Assembly (NCBI RefSeq): GCF_020514235.1
Contig: NZ_VTLB01000009.1
Coordinates: 1-34,816 of the forward strand
DNA: 34,816 bases
Direction of reading: 5' to 3'
DNA from: Synechococcus sp. MU1617
GTDB lineage: Bacteria; Cyanobacteriota; Cyanobacteriia; PCC-6307; Cyanobiaceae
In this document: piece by piece, positions 7,407 through 15,321 of the stretch
Numbering within the stretch: the stretch's first letter is position 1
How the letters are laid out: each line of letters starts with the position of its first letter
The notes under the pieces: generated by a model
Seen by the model: only the letters and a program-made list of their open reading frames with translations
Told to the model about the DNA's origin: nothing
Databases searched by the model: none
Translations under genes and position numbers: made by a program

Positions 7407-8786
7407 TTATCCCGCCAGCCGCTTCAGCAGGTTGAGATCCACCTTGTAGGGCGGGTAGCGGAGCTTGAAATCAAACCGGAACGGGCGCTTCAGCACCGCC
7501 TTGTGGTGGCTGAACGTGTCGAAGCCGCTTTGGCCGTGGTAACTGCCCATTCCGCTGGCGCCGACGCCGCCGAAGGGCAGCTGGGGAACGCCGGCCTGCA
7601 TCACCACATCGTTGAGGCAGACCCCACCTGAGCTTGTGGTGGTGAGCACCTGCTGCTGCTGGGTCTCATCCCCGCCGAAGAGGTAAAGCGCCAACGGTTT
7701 AGGCCCTTGGCGGATTTCCTGAAGGGTTGTTGTCAGATCGTCCAGTATCAGCACCGGCAGGAGGGGGCCGAACAGTTCCTCGGCCATCAGCGGATCAGTG
7801 CGGTCATCCACGCGGATCACGGTGGGGGCGATGCGCCGCTGCTCCCGGCTGATTTCTCCTCCAATCAGGATGCTGCCGTCCGCTCTGGCGGCCTCCAGAA
7901 GCTGCTCCAGCCGATTGAACTGGCGTTCATTGATGATCTGCCCAAGCTGATTCGAGTTGAGGGGATCGGCGCCATACATTTCGGTTCGGGCCTCCTCCAT
8001 GGCCTTCAGCAGGGGTGAACGCAGTGCGAGTGGCACCAGCAGATGGTCTGGAGCGATGCAGGTCTGCCCGGCATTGATCCCTTTGCCCCAGATCAAGCGA
8101 CGCGCCCCCACCGTGAGGTCGGCCCCTTCAAGAACGATGGCCGGACTTTTGCCACCCAGCTCCAGGGTTACCGGCGTGAGGTGTGCAGCGGCTCCCTCCA
8201 GCACTTTCCGTCCGATGCTGCCGCCACCGGTGAAAAAGATGTGGTCGAAAGGCATGGCCACCAGCGAGCCTGCCACGGATCCATCTCCCTGGACCACCTG
8301 CACCACGTCGGGCTCGAAGTGCTGAGGGATCAGCCGTGCGATCAGATCTGCGATGGCACTGGCGTGCTCCGAGGGCTTGAGCACGGCGGTGTTGCCAGCA
8401 GCCAAGGCACTGATCAAGGGCCGCAGCGTCAGTTGAAAGGGATAGTTCCAAGGTCCGATCACCAGAACGCACCCCAGTGGCTCCGGTACAACCTTGGCCT
8501 GGCCGGGGCGCAGTGAGAGGGGGACAGCCACGCGGCGTGGGCGCATCCAGCGCTCCAGCTGCCGGCCGGTGAGTTTGAGCTCCTGCCGCAGGGCTACCAG
8601 CTCAAAAAAGGCTTCGGTGGGTGGTTTGCCGAGGTCGGCGGCGAGGGCCTCGAGCACTTCCGATTCGTGCTTCTCCACCAGGGCGGAGAGCCGTTGCAAT
8701 TGCTCTCGGCGCCAGGCCAGGGGACGGGTCAGCCCAGCCCCCACGAGCTCCTGCATCCGGCTCAGTTGCGTTTGGGTGAGGGCCAC
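7407..8786 (-). CDS. Aldehyde dehydrogenase, class 3-like
   Basis: NAD(P)-dependent oxidation of an aldehyde to its acid. The protein has 459 residues, with the cofactor region GPWNYPFQLTLRPL, the FFTGGGSIG loop, catalytic Glu209 in LELGGKSPAI and nucleophile Cys243 in NAGQTCIAPD. The short length, lack of an N-terminal extension and the C-terminal RYPPY segment are typical of the class 3/fatty-aldehyde dehydrogenase group. The start is GTG at 8786; ATG at 8756 is an alternative. It is divergent from the GH13 gene at 8841, with 54 bases between. The substrate cannot be read from sequence; fatty aldehydes or sugar-derived aldehydes are candidates. Confidence 0.92.
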   Translation of the reverse strand: MALTQTQLSRMQELVGAGLTRPLAWRREQLQRLSALVEKHESEVLEALAADLGKPPTEAFFELVALRQELKLTGRQLERWMRPRRVAVPLSLRPGQAKVVPEPLGCVLVIGPWNYPFQLTLRPLISALAAGNTAVLKPSEHASAIADLIARLIPQHFEPDVVQVVQGDGSVAGSLVAMPFDHIFFTGGGSIGRKVLEGAAAHLTPVTLELGGKSPAIVLEGADLTVGARRLIWGKGINAGQTCIAPDHLLVPLALRSPLLKAMEEARTEMYGADPLNSNQLGQIINERQFNRLEQLLEAARADGSILIGGEISREQRRIAPTVIRVDDRTDPLMAEELFGPLLPVLILDDLTTTLQEIRQGPKPLALYLFGGDETQQQQVLTTTSSGGVCLNDVVMQAGVPQLPFGGVGASGMGSYHGQSGFDTFSHHKAVLKRPFRFDFKLRYPPYKVDLNLLKRLAG

Positions 8787-8840
8787 AGGGCTGACGATTG
8801 GGCCAGTCGGGTCTAGCAGTGGTGAATCTGCAACCGGGGG

Positions 8841-10493
8841 ATGACCCCAGCGCTTCCGTGGTGGTCAGGGACGGTCATCTATCAGTTGATCGTTCGCAGC
8901 TATTCCGATGGGAATGGCGATGGCACCGGTGATTTCAAGGGGCTTGCGGCGCGGTTGCCGTATCTGCGTTGGCTGGGGGTCAACACCCTCTGGTTGACCC
9001 CGATTTATCCCTCTCCCCTGCGGGACGGGGGCTACGACATCACCGATTTCACCGGAATTCATCCGGATCTGGGGGATCTCTCCTCCTTCCATCGGTTCCT
9101 CACGGCGGCCCACAGCCAGGGCATGCGCGTGATTTTGGACCTGGTGCTTAACCACACCAGTGACCTGCATCCTTGGTTCCAGCGGGCCCGCTGGGCTCCT
9201 AAGGGCAGTTCGGAACGGGATGTTTACGTCTGGAGCGACGACCCCAAGCGCTACGCCGAGGCACCGGTTCTGTTCCGGCACTTTGAGGCGTCGAACTGGG
9301 AGTGGGATCCGGTCGCCGAGCAGTACTACCTGCACCGTTTCCTGCGTCATCAGCCTGATCTCAATTACGAGAACCCCTGGGTGCAGGACATGATGCTGGA
9401 GGTGGTCGACTTCTGGCTGGATCGTGGTGTCGACGGCTTCCGTCTGGATGCGGTTCCGTTCCTGTTCGAGTCAGAGGGCACCCGCTGCGAGGGGTTGCCG
9501 GAGACCCACTCTTTCCTCAAGCGATTGAGGGAGCGGGTGGATTCCCATGGTCGTGATGTGCTCTTGCTGGGAGAGGCGATTCAGCCGGTGGAGGAGGCCG
9601 CCCCTTACCTGGCGGATGACGAATTGCATGGAGCGTTCAACTTCGTGCTCACCGCCCATCTGTTCGCGGCCATTGCCAGTGGCCGCACCCAACAGCTCGG
9701 GGAGTGTCTGATGCAAGCCGAGCAGGCGGTGCGTGGTCCTCGCTGGGCCCTGCCCCTGCGCAATCACGATGAACTCTGGTTGGGGGATGGCCATCTCATC
9801 AGCGATGAAGTGATTCAGACCATCCGGGTGGGCCTACCCCAGGGGCAGGGGCACTGGTTGAACTGGGGCATTAACCGACGCCTGGCTCCTCTTCTCAATG
9901 GCGATCCACGCTCCAACCGGTTGCTGCACGGGCTCCTCTACAGCCTTCCGGGGATGCCCTGTCTGTATTACGGCGATGAACTGGGCATGGGCGACTGGCC
10001 CGGTCTGCGGGACCGAGATCCCAACCGCACGCCGATGGCCTGGACGCCGGCCCGTAACGGTGGCTTCTCCACTGCCCCCGATCCGCTGTTGGTGCTGCCA
10101 CCGATCACCGCGCCTGGCTACGACTACCGCGTGGTGAATGTGGAGGTGCAGAAGCAGCTGCCGGGGTCGCTGCTGAATTGGCACCGGCGCATGCTCACCT
10201 GCCGCCGTCTGCTGCCAGCGCTGCGGCATGGAAGCTTCCGGTTGCTCCACAGCCCCCACCCCGGAGTGCTGGTGTATCTCCGCTGCACCGAGGCGATGAC
10301 GGTGCTTGTGGCCGCCAATGTCACTGCTGCTGGAGCCTCGCTTGGTTTGGATCTCTCAGAGTGGTCTGGCAAGCGCACCCGTGAGGTGATGTGGGGTTGT
10401 GAATTCCCCCCCGCTGCAGCGGAGTGGTTTGTGAATCTTCCGCCTTATGGATTCAACTGGTGGTTGATCGGCGAGGTGGACGCTGAGGCTTAA
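8841..10493 (+). CDS. GH13 enzyme, trehalose synthase-like (maltose glucosylmutase)
   Basis: Alpha-amylase-superfamily protein of 550 residues closest in sequence pattern to TreS, which interconverts maltose and trehalose. Markers include YQLIVRSYSDGNGDGTGDF at the N-terminus, PIYPSPLRDGGYDI, DLVLNHTSD, the nucleophile Asp203 in GFRLDAVPF, acid/base Glu245 in LLGEAI, and Asp310 in LRNHDEL. Downstream segments YYGDELGMGD, DRDPNRTPMAW and VNVEVQ also match TreS. There is no fused or adjacent maltokinase. The start is ATG at 8841. The stop overlaps the converging LysR-like gene by four bases. Sucrose- or glucosylglycerol-active GH13 proteins share many motifs, so substrate is not certain. Confidence 0.82.
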   Translation: MTPALPWWSGTVIYQLIVRSYSDGNGDGTGDFKGLAARLPYLRWLGVNTLWLTPIYPSPLRDGGYDITDFTGIHPDLGDLSSFHRFLTAAHSQGMRVILDLVLNHTSDLHPWFQRARWAPKGSSERDVYVWSDDPKRYAEAPVLFRHFEASNWEWDPVAEQYYLHRFLRHQPDLNYENPWVQDMMLEVVDFWLDRGVDGFRLDAVPFLFESEGTRCEGLPETHSFLKRLRERVDSHGRDVLLLGEAIQPVEEAAPYLADDELHGAFNFVLTAHLFAAIASGRTQQLGECLMQAEQAVRGPRWALPLRNHDELWLGDGHLISDEVIQTIRVGLPQGQGHWLNWGINRRLAPLLNGDPRSNRLLHGLLYSLPGMPCLYYGDELGMGDWPGLRDRDPNRTPMAWTPARNGGFSTAPDPLLVLPPITAPGYDYRVVNVEVQKQLPGSLLNWHRRMLTCRRLLPALRHGSFRLLHSPHPGVLVYLRCTEAMTVLVAANVTAAGASLGLDLSEWSGKRTREVMWGCEFPPAAAEWFVNLPPYGFNWWLIGEVDAEA

Positions 10494-11056
10494 GGCGACT
10501 GGAGCCGAATCGGCTGTTGCTGATGCTGAGTTAACAAGCCGGTTACGAGCTCCTTAATGACGGGCTGCCGGTGGAGGTCGCGATGCACCACCAGTCGCAT
10601 CCTTTCAGGTTCGTCCCACAACGGGATGCTGACGATGGCATCACTGAGGCTCGGGGCCTTCTCCCCATAGGTGAGCCAGGCCTCGATCACCCGTTGTTCC
10701 AGCAAGGTTGCGAAGTGATCGGGCTTGCGGATGCGGGAGCTGCCAACGTTCCAGACCTGTGCGAGGTCTTGAGGCAGGGCGGTTTCAGGGCTGAAGGCCG
10801 CCTCCAGACGCAGACCCTGCACAAGTTTCAGTCGCGCCGTTTGATGCACGCCCCGCTCCAACTGCAGGAGTTGGCTGTCGCCCTCGATCTGCCAGAGGCC
10901 ATCTCGCTTGAGCACGTCGACGTCAAAGGCCTTAGCGCATTTTCGCTGATTTCGGCTGACAGTGGTTTGGTGCTGGAGCGTCAGGGCCCCAACCGCATTG
11001 CCTGACTGAAGCCAGATCAACCCGTCGAGACAGCAAAGCTGATCGACCGAAACCAT
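10490..11056 (-). CDS. Compact LysR-like transcriptional regulator
   Basis: Protein of 188 residues. The first 50 or so contain a plausible winged HTH (GNAVGALTLQHQTTVSRNQR), reminiscent of the LysR-type DNA-binding helix. The C-terminal half (IPLWDEPERMRLVVHRDLHR then a final helix) resembles the end of a LysR effector domain. A normal LysR protein has about 300 residues, so a large part of the effector domain is missing. The frame is open upstream to a stop at 11126-11128 without another ordinary start, so a longer N-terminus is not available. It is the last gene of the glpK run, 69 bases after the kinase stop. It may be a functional miniature or a decayed regulator. Confidence 0.6.
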   Translation of the reverse strand: MVSVDQLCCLDGLIWLQSGNAVGALTLQHQTTVSRNQRKCAKAFDVDVLKRDGLWQIEGDSQLLQLERGVHQTARLKLVQGLRLEAAFSPETALPQDLAQVWNVGSSRIRKPDHFATLLEQRVIEAWLTYGEKAPSLSDAIVSIPLWDEPERMRLVVHRDLHRQPVIKELVTGLLTQHQQQPIRLQSP

Positions 11057-11125
11057 GCTGTTGACCAGAGCGCTCTGATCTTTCTCTGCAACGACGGCCC
11101 GGACAATCCCCAGTTCTGGGGGGGG

Positions 11126-13183
11126 TTAGCCCTGCCTGGGCAGGAGCAGCACCGCGCGGGTGCCACCGCTAGGGCTGATGCCCAGAGTGAGTTCTCCGTT
11201 GTGGCTGTCCATCGCAGAGCGCACGATGAACAGCCCCAGGCCGCTTCCGGAAGGCTTACTGCTGTAAAGCGGCACGTCACCGGGGTGGTCGTCAGGCAGT
11301 CCGGGACCGTTGTCGTCGACAACGATGGCCCAGTTCTGTTGCCGGCGTTCGAGCCGAATCACGATTTCCGGAGCTTCGGTTGCTGAAGGTTGAAGCAACA
11401 GGGCATCTACAGCATTTTTCACCAGATTGATCACGGCGATCTGGAGCTGGACGGCATCGCCATCCACCCAGGCGCCCTGATGACCCTTCAGCTCGGAAGG
11501 CAGCGCGGCGCTGATCCAGCTGCTGGCCTCGATCAGATTGGAGTTCACATACAACTGGACGCTGTTCAGCACGTCACGCAGGTCGAGCCGGGTCAGGTTG
11601 GTGTTCGCATTGCGGAGGATCGCCTTGATTTGATCGGTTGTTCGTGCGATGCGGCTGGATTGGTCGTCAAGGATCTGAAGGGCTTCCAGCAGCTCGACGG
11701 GATCATCGCCATTGGCACGCTGCCGAAGCTGATGCTGCAAACGCTGTGCCGTCAGGCGCAGGATGCTCAGGGGCTGATTGATTTCGTGGGCGATGGCCGC
11801 GGCTTCCAGGCTCACCTTCAGGCGCTGGTTCATCTGGGTCAGGGCCTGTTCATCCCGCAGGCGCTGTTTCTGAAACATCTGCGTGATCTGTTGCTCTTTG
11901 GCGGAGAGGTTCCGGGTGAGCTGATTGAAGGCGTTCACCATCGACTGAACCGCCATGTTCAGGTCCAACAACTCCTGGCCGCTTTTCTGGTCCAGCTCAC
12001 AGCGGTATTGCAGGGTCTGAGGCTGGTCATCCCCCAGCAGGTTGATTTGCTGTTCTGTGGACCGGCTGGCTTGCCTTAGGGCGCTCAATGGCTGAAGAAT
12101 CCTGTTGATCAGGCTGCGGTTCAACAGCAGGGTGAAGCCCAGCGCCAGCACGGCCGCTCCGATTTCCAGGGACAGGGTGCGGCTGCCTTGCGTCACCTCC
12201 TCGTTGGCACTGCTGGCGGTCAGCAGAACCCAGTTGAGTCCGTGGTCACCGCCCCATGGCGTTGACTGCAGCAGGAAAGCTTCTTCGTTGTGGCGCTGGA
12301 GTGCTGGTTGTGCTGAATCTCCGGGCTTCTGATGGATCCGGTGCAGCATCTCCGCCAGAGGGTGATCGAGCTCCCCGAGGCTGCTGCGCTCGTTGCTTCC
12401 TCCTGTCTTTGTGAGCGGAATACTGGGGTCTGAGCTGGCGATCAGACGTCCATCGGCTTCGATCAGCACAGCCAAGCCGCTGCGCTTCCCCCAGGCCTGG
12501 CTGAGCCAGGTGCTGAGTTGGTTGATCACCATGTCCACGCCGATCACCCCGAGCAATTGGCCATCACCGTCAAAGAGGGGGGTGTTGTACGAAACCGAAT
12601 GAATGTCCGGCTGGTCTTCCCAGGCGTAGATGCTGCTCCAGGTCGGGCGTCCAGCATCAACGGTGTCGACGTACCAGGCTTCTTCATGGGTGGCACTCAT
12701 GCCGGGGATGATCTCGGTTGGCTCGAGACGTTTTCCACGGGGTGAGAGGGAGAACACCGTCAATTGGCCCCGCCCCAGCCTTGTGCTGTCCTCGTAGAGC
12801 AAAACATCATCATCGGTGCCGCGTTCTAGGCCCAGGAAGGAACCATCTCGAGCGCCGTAATTGATGTAATCAACAGGGAAGGCTTTCAGCTGATGCCAGA
12901 ACCGACGCCCCAGGGTGTCGAAGTTCTTCAACAGATCGGGCTGGGCATCAATGGCCGATGCGTTGAGGTCGTTGAGAAACATTGGGACGCGCAACTTGCC
13001 GCTCAGTTGCTCGCGAATTTGGGTGATCGAAAGATTTGTGCGGTGCGCTTCACTTTGCTGAATACCGCTGTTCCGCCCCAGGGTGTAAGTCACCAGGCTG
13101 AATGAACCCGCCACCAGGATGAGTTGCAGGCCGGTGGACCGGACCAACCGTTGCCCCAGGCTCAATGTGGAGTGCTGGCTCAT
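11126..13183 (-). CDS. Sensor histidine kinase with periplasmic Cache domain
   Basis: Membrane sensor of 685 residues. Transmembrane segments lie at about 18-35 and 338-355, bracketing a periplasmic domain of about 300 residues with dCache-like features (EEAWYVDTV, PTWSSIYAW, GVIGVDM). A HAMP-like linker follows, then a coiled-coil and the dimerisation/phosphoacceptor helix with His466 in AIAHEINQPLSI, which is the FixL/DctB-type H-box. The ATPase domain has NLVKNAVDALL (N box), DDNGPGLPDD and SGLGLFIVRSA. The start ATG overlaps the response-regulator stop by four bases (ATGA). The ligand is unknown; the position beside glpK and glpD suggests glycerol or a related metabolite, by inference only. 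Confidence 0.93.
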   Translation of the reverse strand: MSQHSTLSLGQRLVRSTGLQLILVAGSFSLVTYTLGRNSGIQQSEAHRTNLSITQIREQLSGKLRVPMFLNDLNASAIDAQPDLLKNFDTLGRRFWHQLKAFPVDYINYGARDGSFLGLERGTDDDVLLYEDSTRLGRGQLTVFSLSPRGKRLEPTEIIPGMSATHEEAWYVDTVDAGRPTWSSIYAWEDQPDIHSVSYNTPLFDGDGQLLGVIGVDMVINQLSTWLSQAWGKRSGLAVLIEADGRLIASSDPSIPLTKTGGSNERSSLGELDHPLAEMLHRIHQKPGDSAQPALQRHNEEAFLLQSTPWGGDHGLNWVLLTASSANEEVTQGSRTLSLEIGAAVLALGFTLLLNRSLINRILQPLSALRQASRSTEQQINLLGDDQPQTLQYRCELDQKSGQELLDLNMAVQSMVNAFNQLTRNLSAKEQQITQMFQKQRLRDEQALTQMNQRLKVSLEAAAIAHEINQPLSILRLTAQRLQHQLRQRANGDDPVELLEALQILDDQSSRIARTTDQIKAILRNANTNLTRLDLRDVLNSVQLYVNSNLIEASSWISAALPSELKGHQGAWVDGDAVQLQIAVINLVKNAVDALLLQPSATEAPEIVIRLERRQQNWAIVVDDNGPGLPDDHPGDVPLYSSKPSGSGLGLFIVRSAMDSHNGELTLGISPSGGTRAVLLLPRQG

Positions 13184-13791
13184 GGGCGTGGGGTGATTTG
13201 ACGCGTTAAAGATGCTTCGCGGATTAATTCAGCACCGCTGAGTTTCAATGCCTGGGCAATGGCCTTCCGGTGCGATTCGATCGTTGATGTGGCGCTATTC
13301 AACATGCGCGCGATCTCTTTGGTGCTCTTGCCGGCACCAATGAGATCGAAGATTTCGCTCTGGCGTGGTGTCAAACTTTGATGTGCTGGTTGCAGAATCC
13401 TGCTCAAGCTGTGATGCAGCGCATCGAATGAATCCCGCTTGTCGATCAAGGCATGGATTGATTCGCGCAGTTCACGCGAACTTTGGAAGTCTTCTGGTGC
13501 TCCTGTCAGAACAATGAGTTGAATGGAGGGATTGCTTTGGACAAGATGTTGTCCCAGTTCGCTGCCATCACCGTCTGGAAGATGCAGATCCAGGATGGCT
13601 AAATCCACCGGTATGTCTTTGTTGATCGCCACCGCTTGAGCGCACGATGTTGCCTTCGAGACGGTCGAGATCTCGGAGAAAGCGTCCACAATGGTTGCCA
13701 GCAGATCCAACAAAATTTGCTGATCTTCAACAACAAGGCAGTGCAAGGATTTCTCCACTGATGATGGAAAGCTAGGCCGCCTAGCGCGCAT
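13180..13791 (-). CDS. LuxR/FixJ-type response regulator
   Basis: Two-domain transcription regulator of 203 residues and the presumed partner of the kinase encoded just downstream. The receiver domain covers about 16-125, with acidic pocket Glu22/Asp23, phospho-acceptor Asp68 in LAILDLHLPDGDG, Thr96 and Lys118. The C-terminal LuxR-type HTH (LTPRQSEIFDLIGAGKSTKE onward) covers about 137-195. The start codon sits immediately after the glpD stop and the stop overlaps the kinase start, so translation is probably coupled. Three samples within it (13321-13380, 13441-13560) total 90 G+C of 180 (50%), lower than a 68% sample of glpD, which hints at separate ancestry. Confidence 0.93.
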   Translation of the reverse strand: MRARRPSFPSSVEKSLHCLVVEDQQILLDLLATIVDAFSEISTVSKATSCAQAVAINKDIPVDLAILDLHLPDGDGSELGQHLVQSNPSIQLIVLTGAPEDFQSSRELRESIHALIDKRDSFDALHHSLSRILQPAHQSLTPRQSEIFDLIGAGKSTKEIARMLNSATSTIESHRKAIAQALKLSGAELIREASLTRQITPRP

Positions 13792-15321
13792 TTACACCGA
13801 TTTCAGTTCGTTGTTCACCAGAGGGCTCAGCCGCTCTGCCTCGGCTGCATCGACCATCGCGAGCCGGCAACGACGGCTCAGCACATCATCGGCGCAGCTG
13901 GCGTGCTCCTTGCGGATGGCGTGCTGGATCTCAGCGCGGCAAATAGGGATCACACTGCTCAGTGGTTCGCGTGCCTCCATCGGGGCCTCAGCCACCACAG
14001 CCTCGGCGCGTAGGCCAAAGTTGTGCTGCAGATGCAGGATCTGGTGGGCTCGTTCGGGTGTGTCGGGCAGCAGGCCCTCGAGAGCCAAGGCTTGCTGCTG
14101 TAGTTCGGCGATGGTGTGGTCGGGGTTGGCGGCTGTCCCCAGCAGCGGCAGGCTTTGCGGCTTCGGCAGGAGTGCTGAAAGCTGCCGTTCCACCGCAGTC
14201 AGGGTGTCCTCAGCCATCGGTCGGCAGGTGGTCCACTTGCCCCCCATCACGCTCACCAGGCCGCAGGCCAGGGTTTCCACCTCGTGCTCCCGCACCACAC
14301 GGCTGCTGTCCATGCCCTGGTCCGCGGGCTTCAGCAGCGGTCGTCCCCCCGCCCAACGGCTGCTCACCTTCGGATGCCCGAGTTGGGGAAACCAGTCATG
14401 CACGTAATTGAGCAGGTAGGTCTCCTCTTCCTCAGAGGGGGATGTGGCACTCTCCTTGGTGCAGGCCTCATCCGTCGTCCCCACCAGGGTGCGGCCGTGG
14501 AAGGGGAGCATGAACAGCACGCGTCCATCCGCAGTGGACGGCACCAGAAGCCCAAGGTTTTCCGGGCAGAGGTTCTGCTCCAGAACGATGTGGGCCCCAC
14601 GGCTGGTGAGCATCCGTGGAGGGGCATCAGCCTGCGCCATTTGCCGGATCTCATCAGCGCGAATGCCCGTGGCATTCACAAACGCCGAGGCGCACCAACG
14701 TTCCCGTTGGCCCTTGGCGGATTCACTGATGGCGGCCTTGATCTGGCCTGTGCCATCGGTTTCCAGCTCCACCACCCGGCAACGGGTGCGCAGGGTTGCA
14801 CCCTGCTGCTCTGCAGTGAGAGCCAGCAGAAGGTTCAGGCGTGCATCGTCGAATTGCCCATCGCTGTAGGCCACACCGCCTTGACACCCCTTCAGCAGAG
14901 GTAGGGCCTGACGCATTTGCTTCTGGGATAGCAGTCGGCTGTGGCCGATGCTCCGCTGACCGGCCAGGGCGTCATACATCCCCAGCCCAAGTCGGTAGTA
15001 GGCCTGTCCCCAGAGCTGTTGCGTGGGCAGGGCTAGCTCGAGTCGTCGGGCCAGGAACGGCGCCTGGGCCAACCAGTGGCTCCGCTCGAGCAGGGCTTCC
15101 CGCACCAGCCTCAGCTGGGCCAGATCCAGGGTCTTGAAGGCCAGCTCCAGGTAGCGGACTCCGCCATGGAGCAGCTTCGTGCTGCGGCAACTGGTGCCAC
15201 CGCCGATGTCTCCGGCCTCGAGCAGGGCCACGCTCAGCCCCCGTCGTGTTGCCTCATAGGCCACGCTGGCACCGCTGGCACCAGCCCCGATGACCAGCAG
15301 GTCCACCTGGTGATCAGCCAT
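13792..15321 (-). CDS. glpD: FAD-dependent glycerol-3-phosphate dehydrogenase
   Basis: Oxidises glycerol-3-phosphate to dihydroxyacetone phosphate and passes electrons to the quinone pool; a peripheral membrane flavoprotein. The 509 residues begin with the FAD-binding VIGAGASGASVAYEATRRG (GxGxxG at 12-17) and the family signature STKLLHGGVRYLE. RTLVGTTDEACT and SVMGGKWTTCRPMAEDT further identify it as GlpD rather than a generic oxidoreductase. It overlaps glpK by eight bases and abuts the response-regulator gene with no gap. Both steps from glycerol to the central pathway are therefore in one run. Confidence 0.95.
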   Translation of the reverse strand: MADHQVDLLVIGAGASGASVAYEATRRGLSVALLEAGDIGGGTSCRSTKLLHGGVRYLELAFKTLDLAQLRLVREALLERSHWLAQAPFLARRLELALPTQQLWGQAYYRLGLGMYDALAGQRSIGHSRLLSQKQMRQALPLLKGCQGGVAYSDGQFDDARLNLLLALTAEQQGATLRTRCRVVELETDGTGQIKAAISESAKGQRERWCASAFVNATGIRADEIRQMAQADAPPRMLTSRGAHIVLEQNLCPENLGLLVPSTADGRVLFMLPFHGRTLVGTTDEACTKESATSPSEEEETYLLNYVHDWFPQLGHPKVSSRWAGGRPLLKPADQGMDSSRVVREHEVETLACGLVSVMGGKWTTCRPMAEDTLTAVERQLSALLPKPQSLPLLGTAANPDHTIAELQQQALALEGLLPDTPERAHQILHLQHNFGLRAEAVVAEAPMEAREPLSSVIPICRAEIQHAIRKEHASCADDVLSRRCRLAMVDAAEAERLSPLVNNELKSV

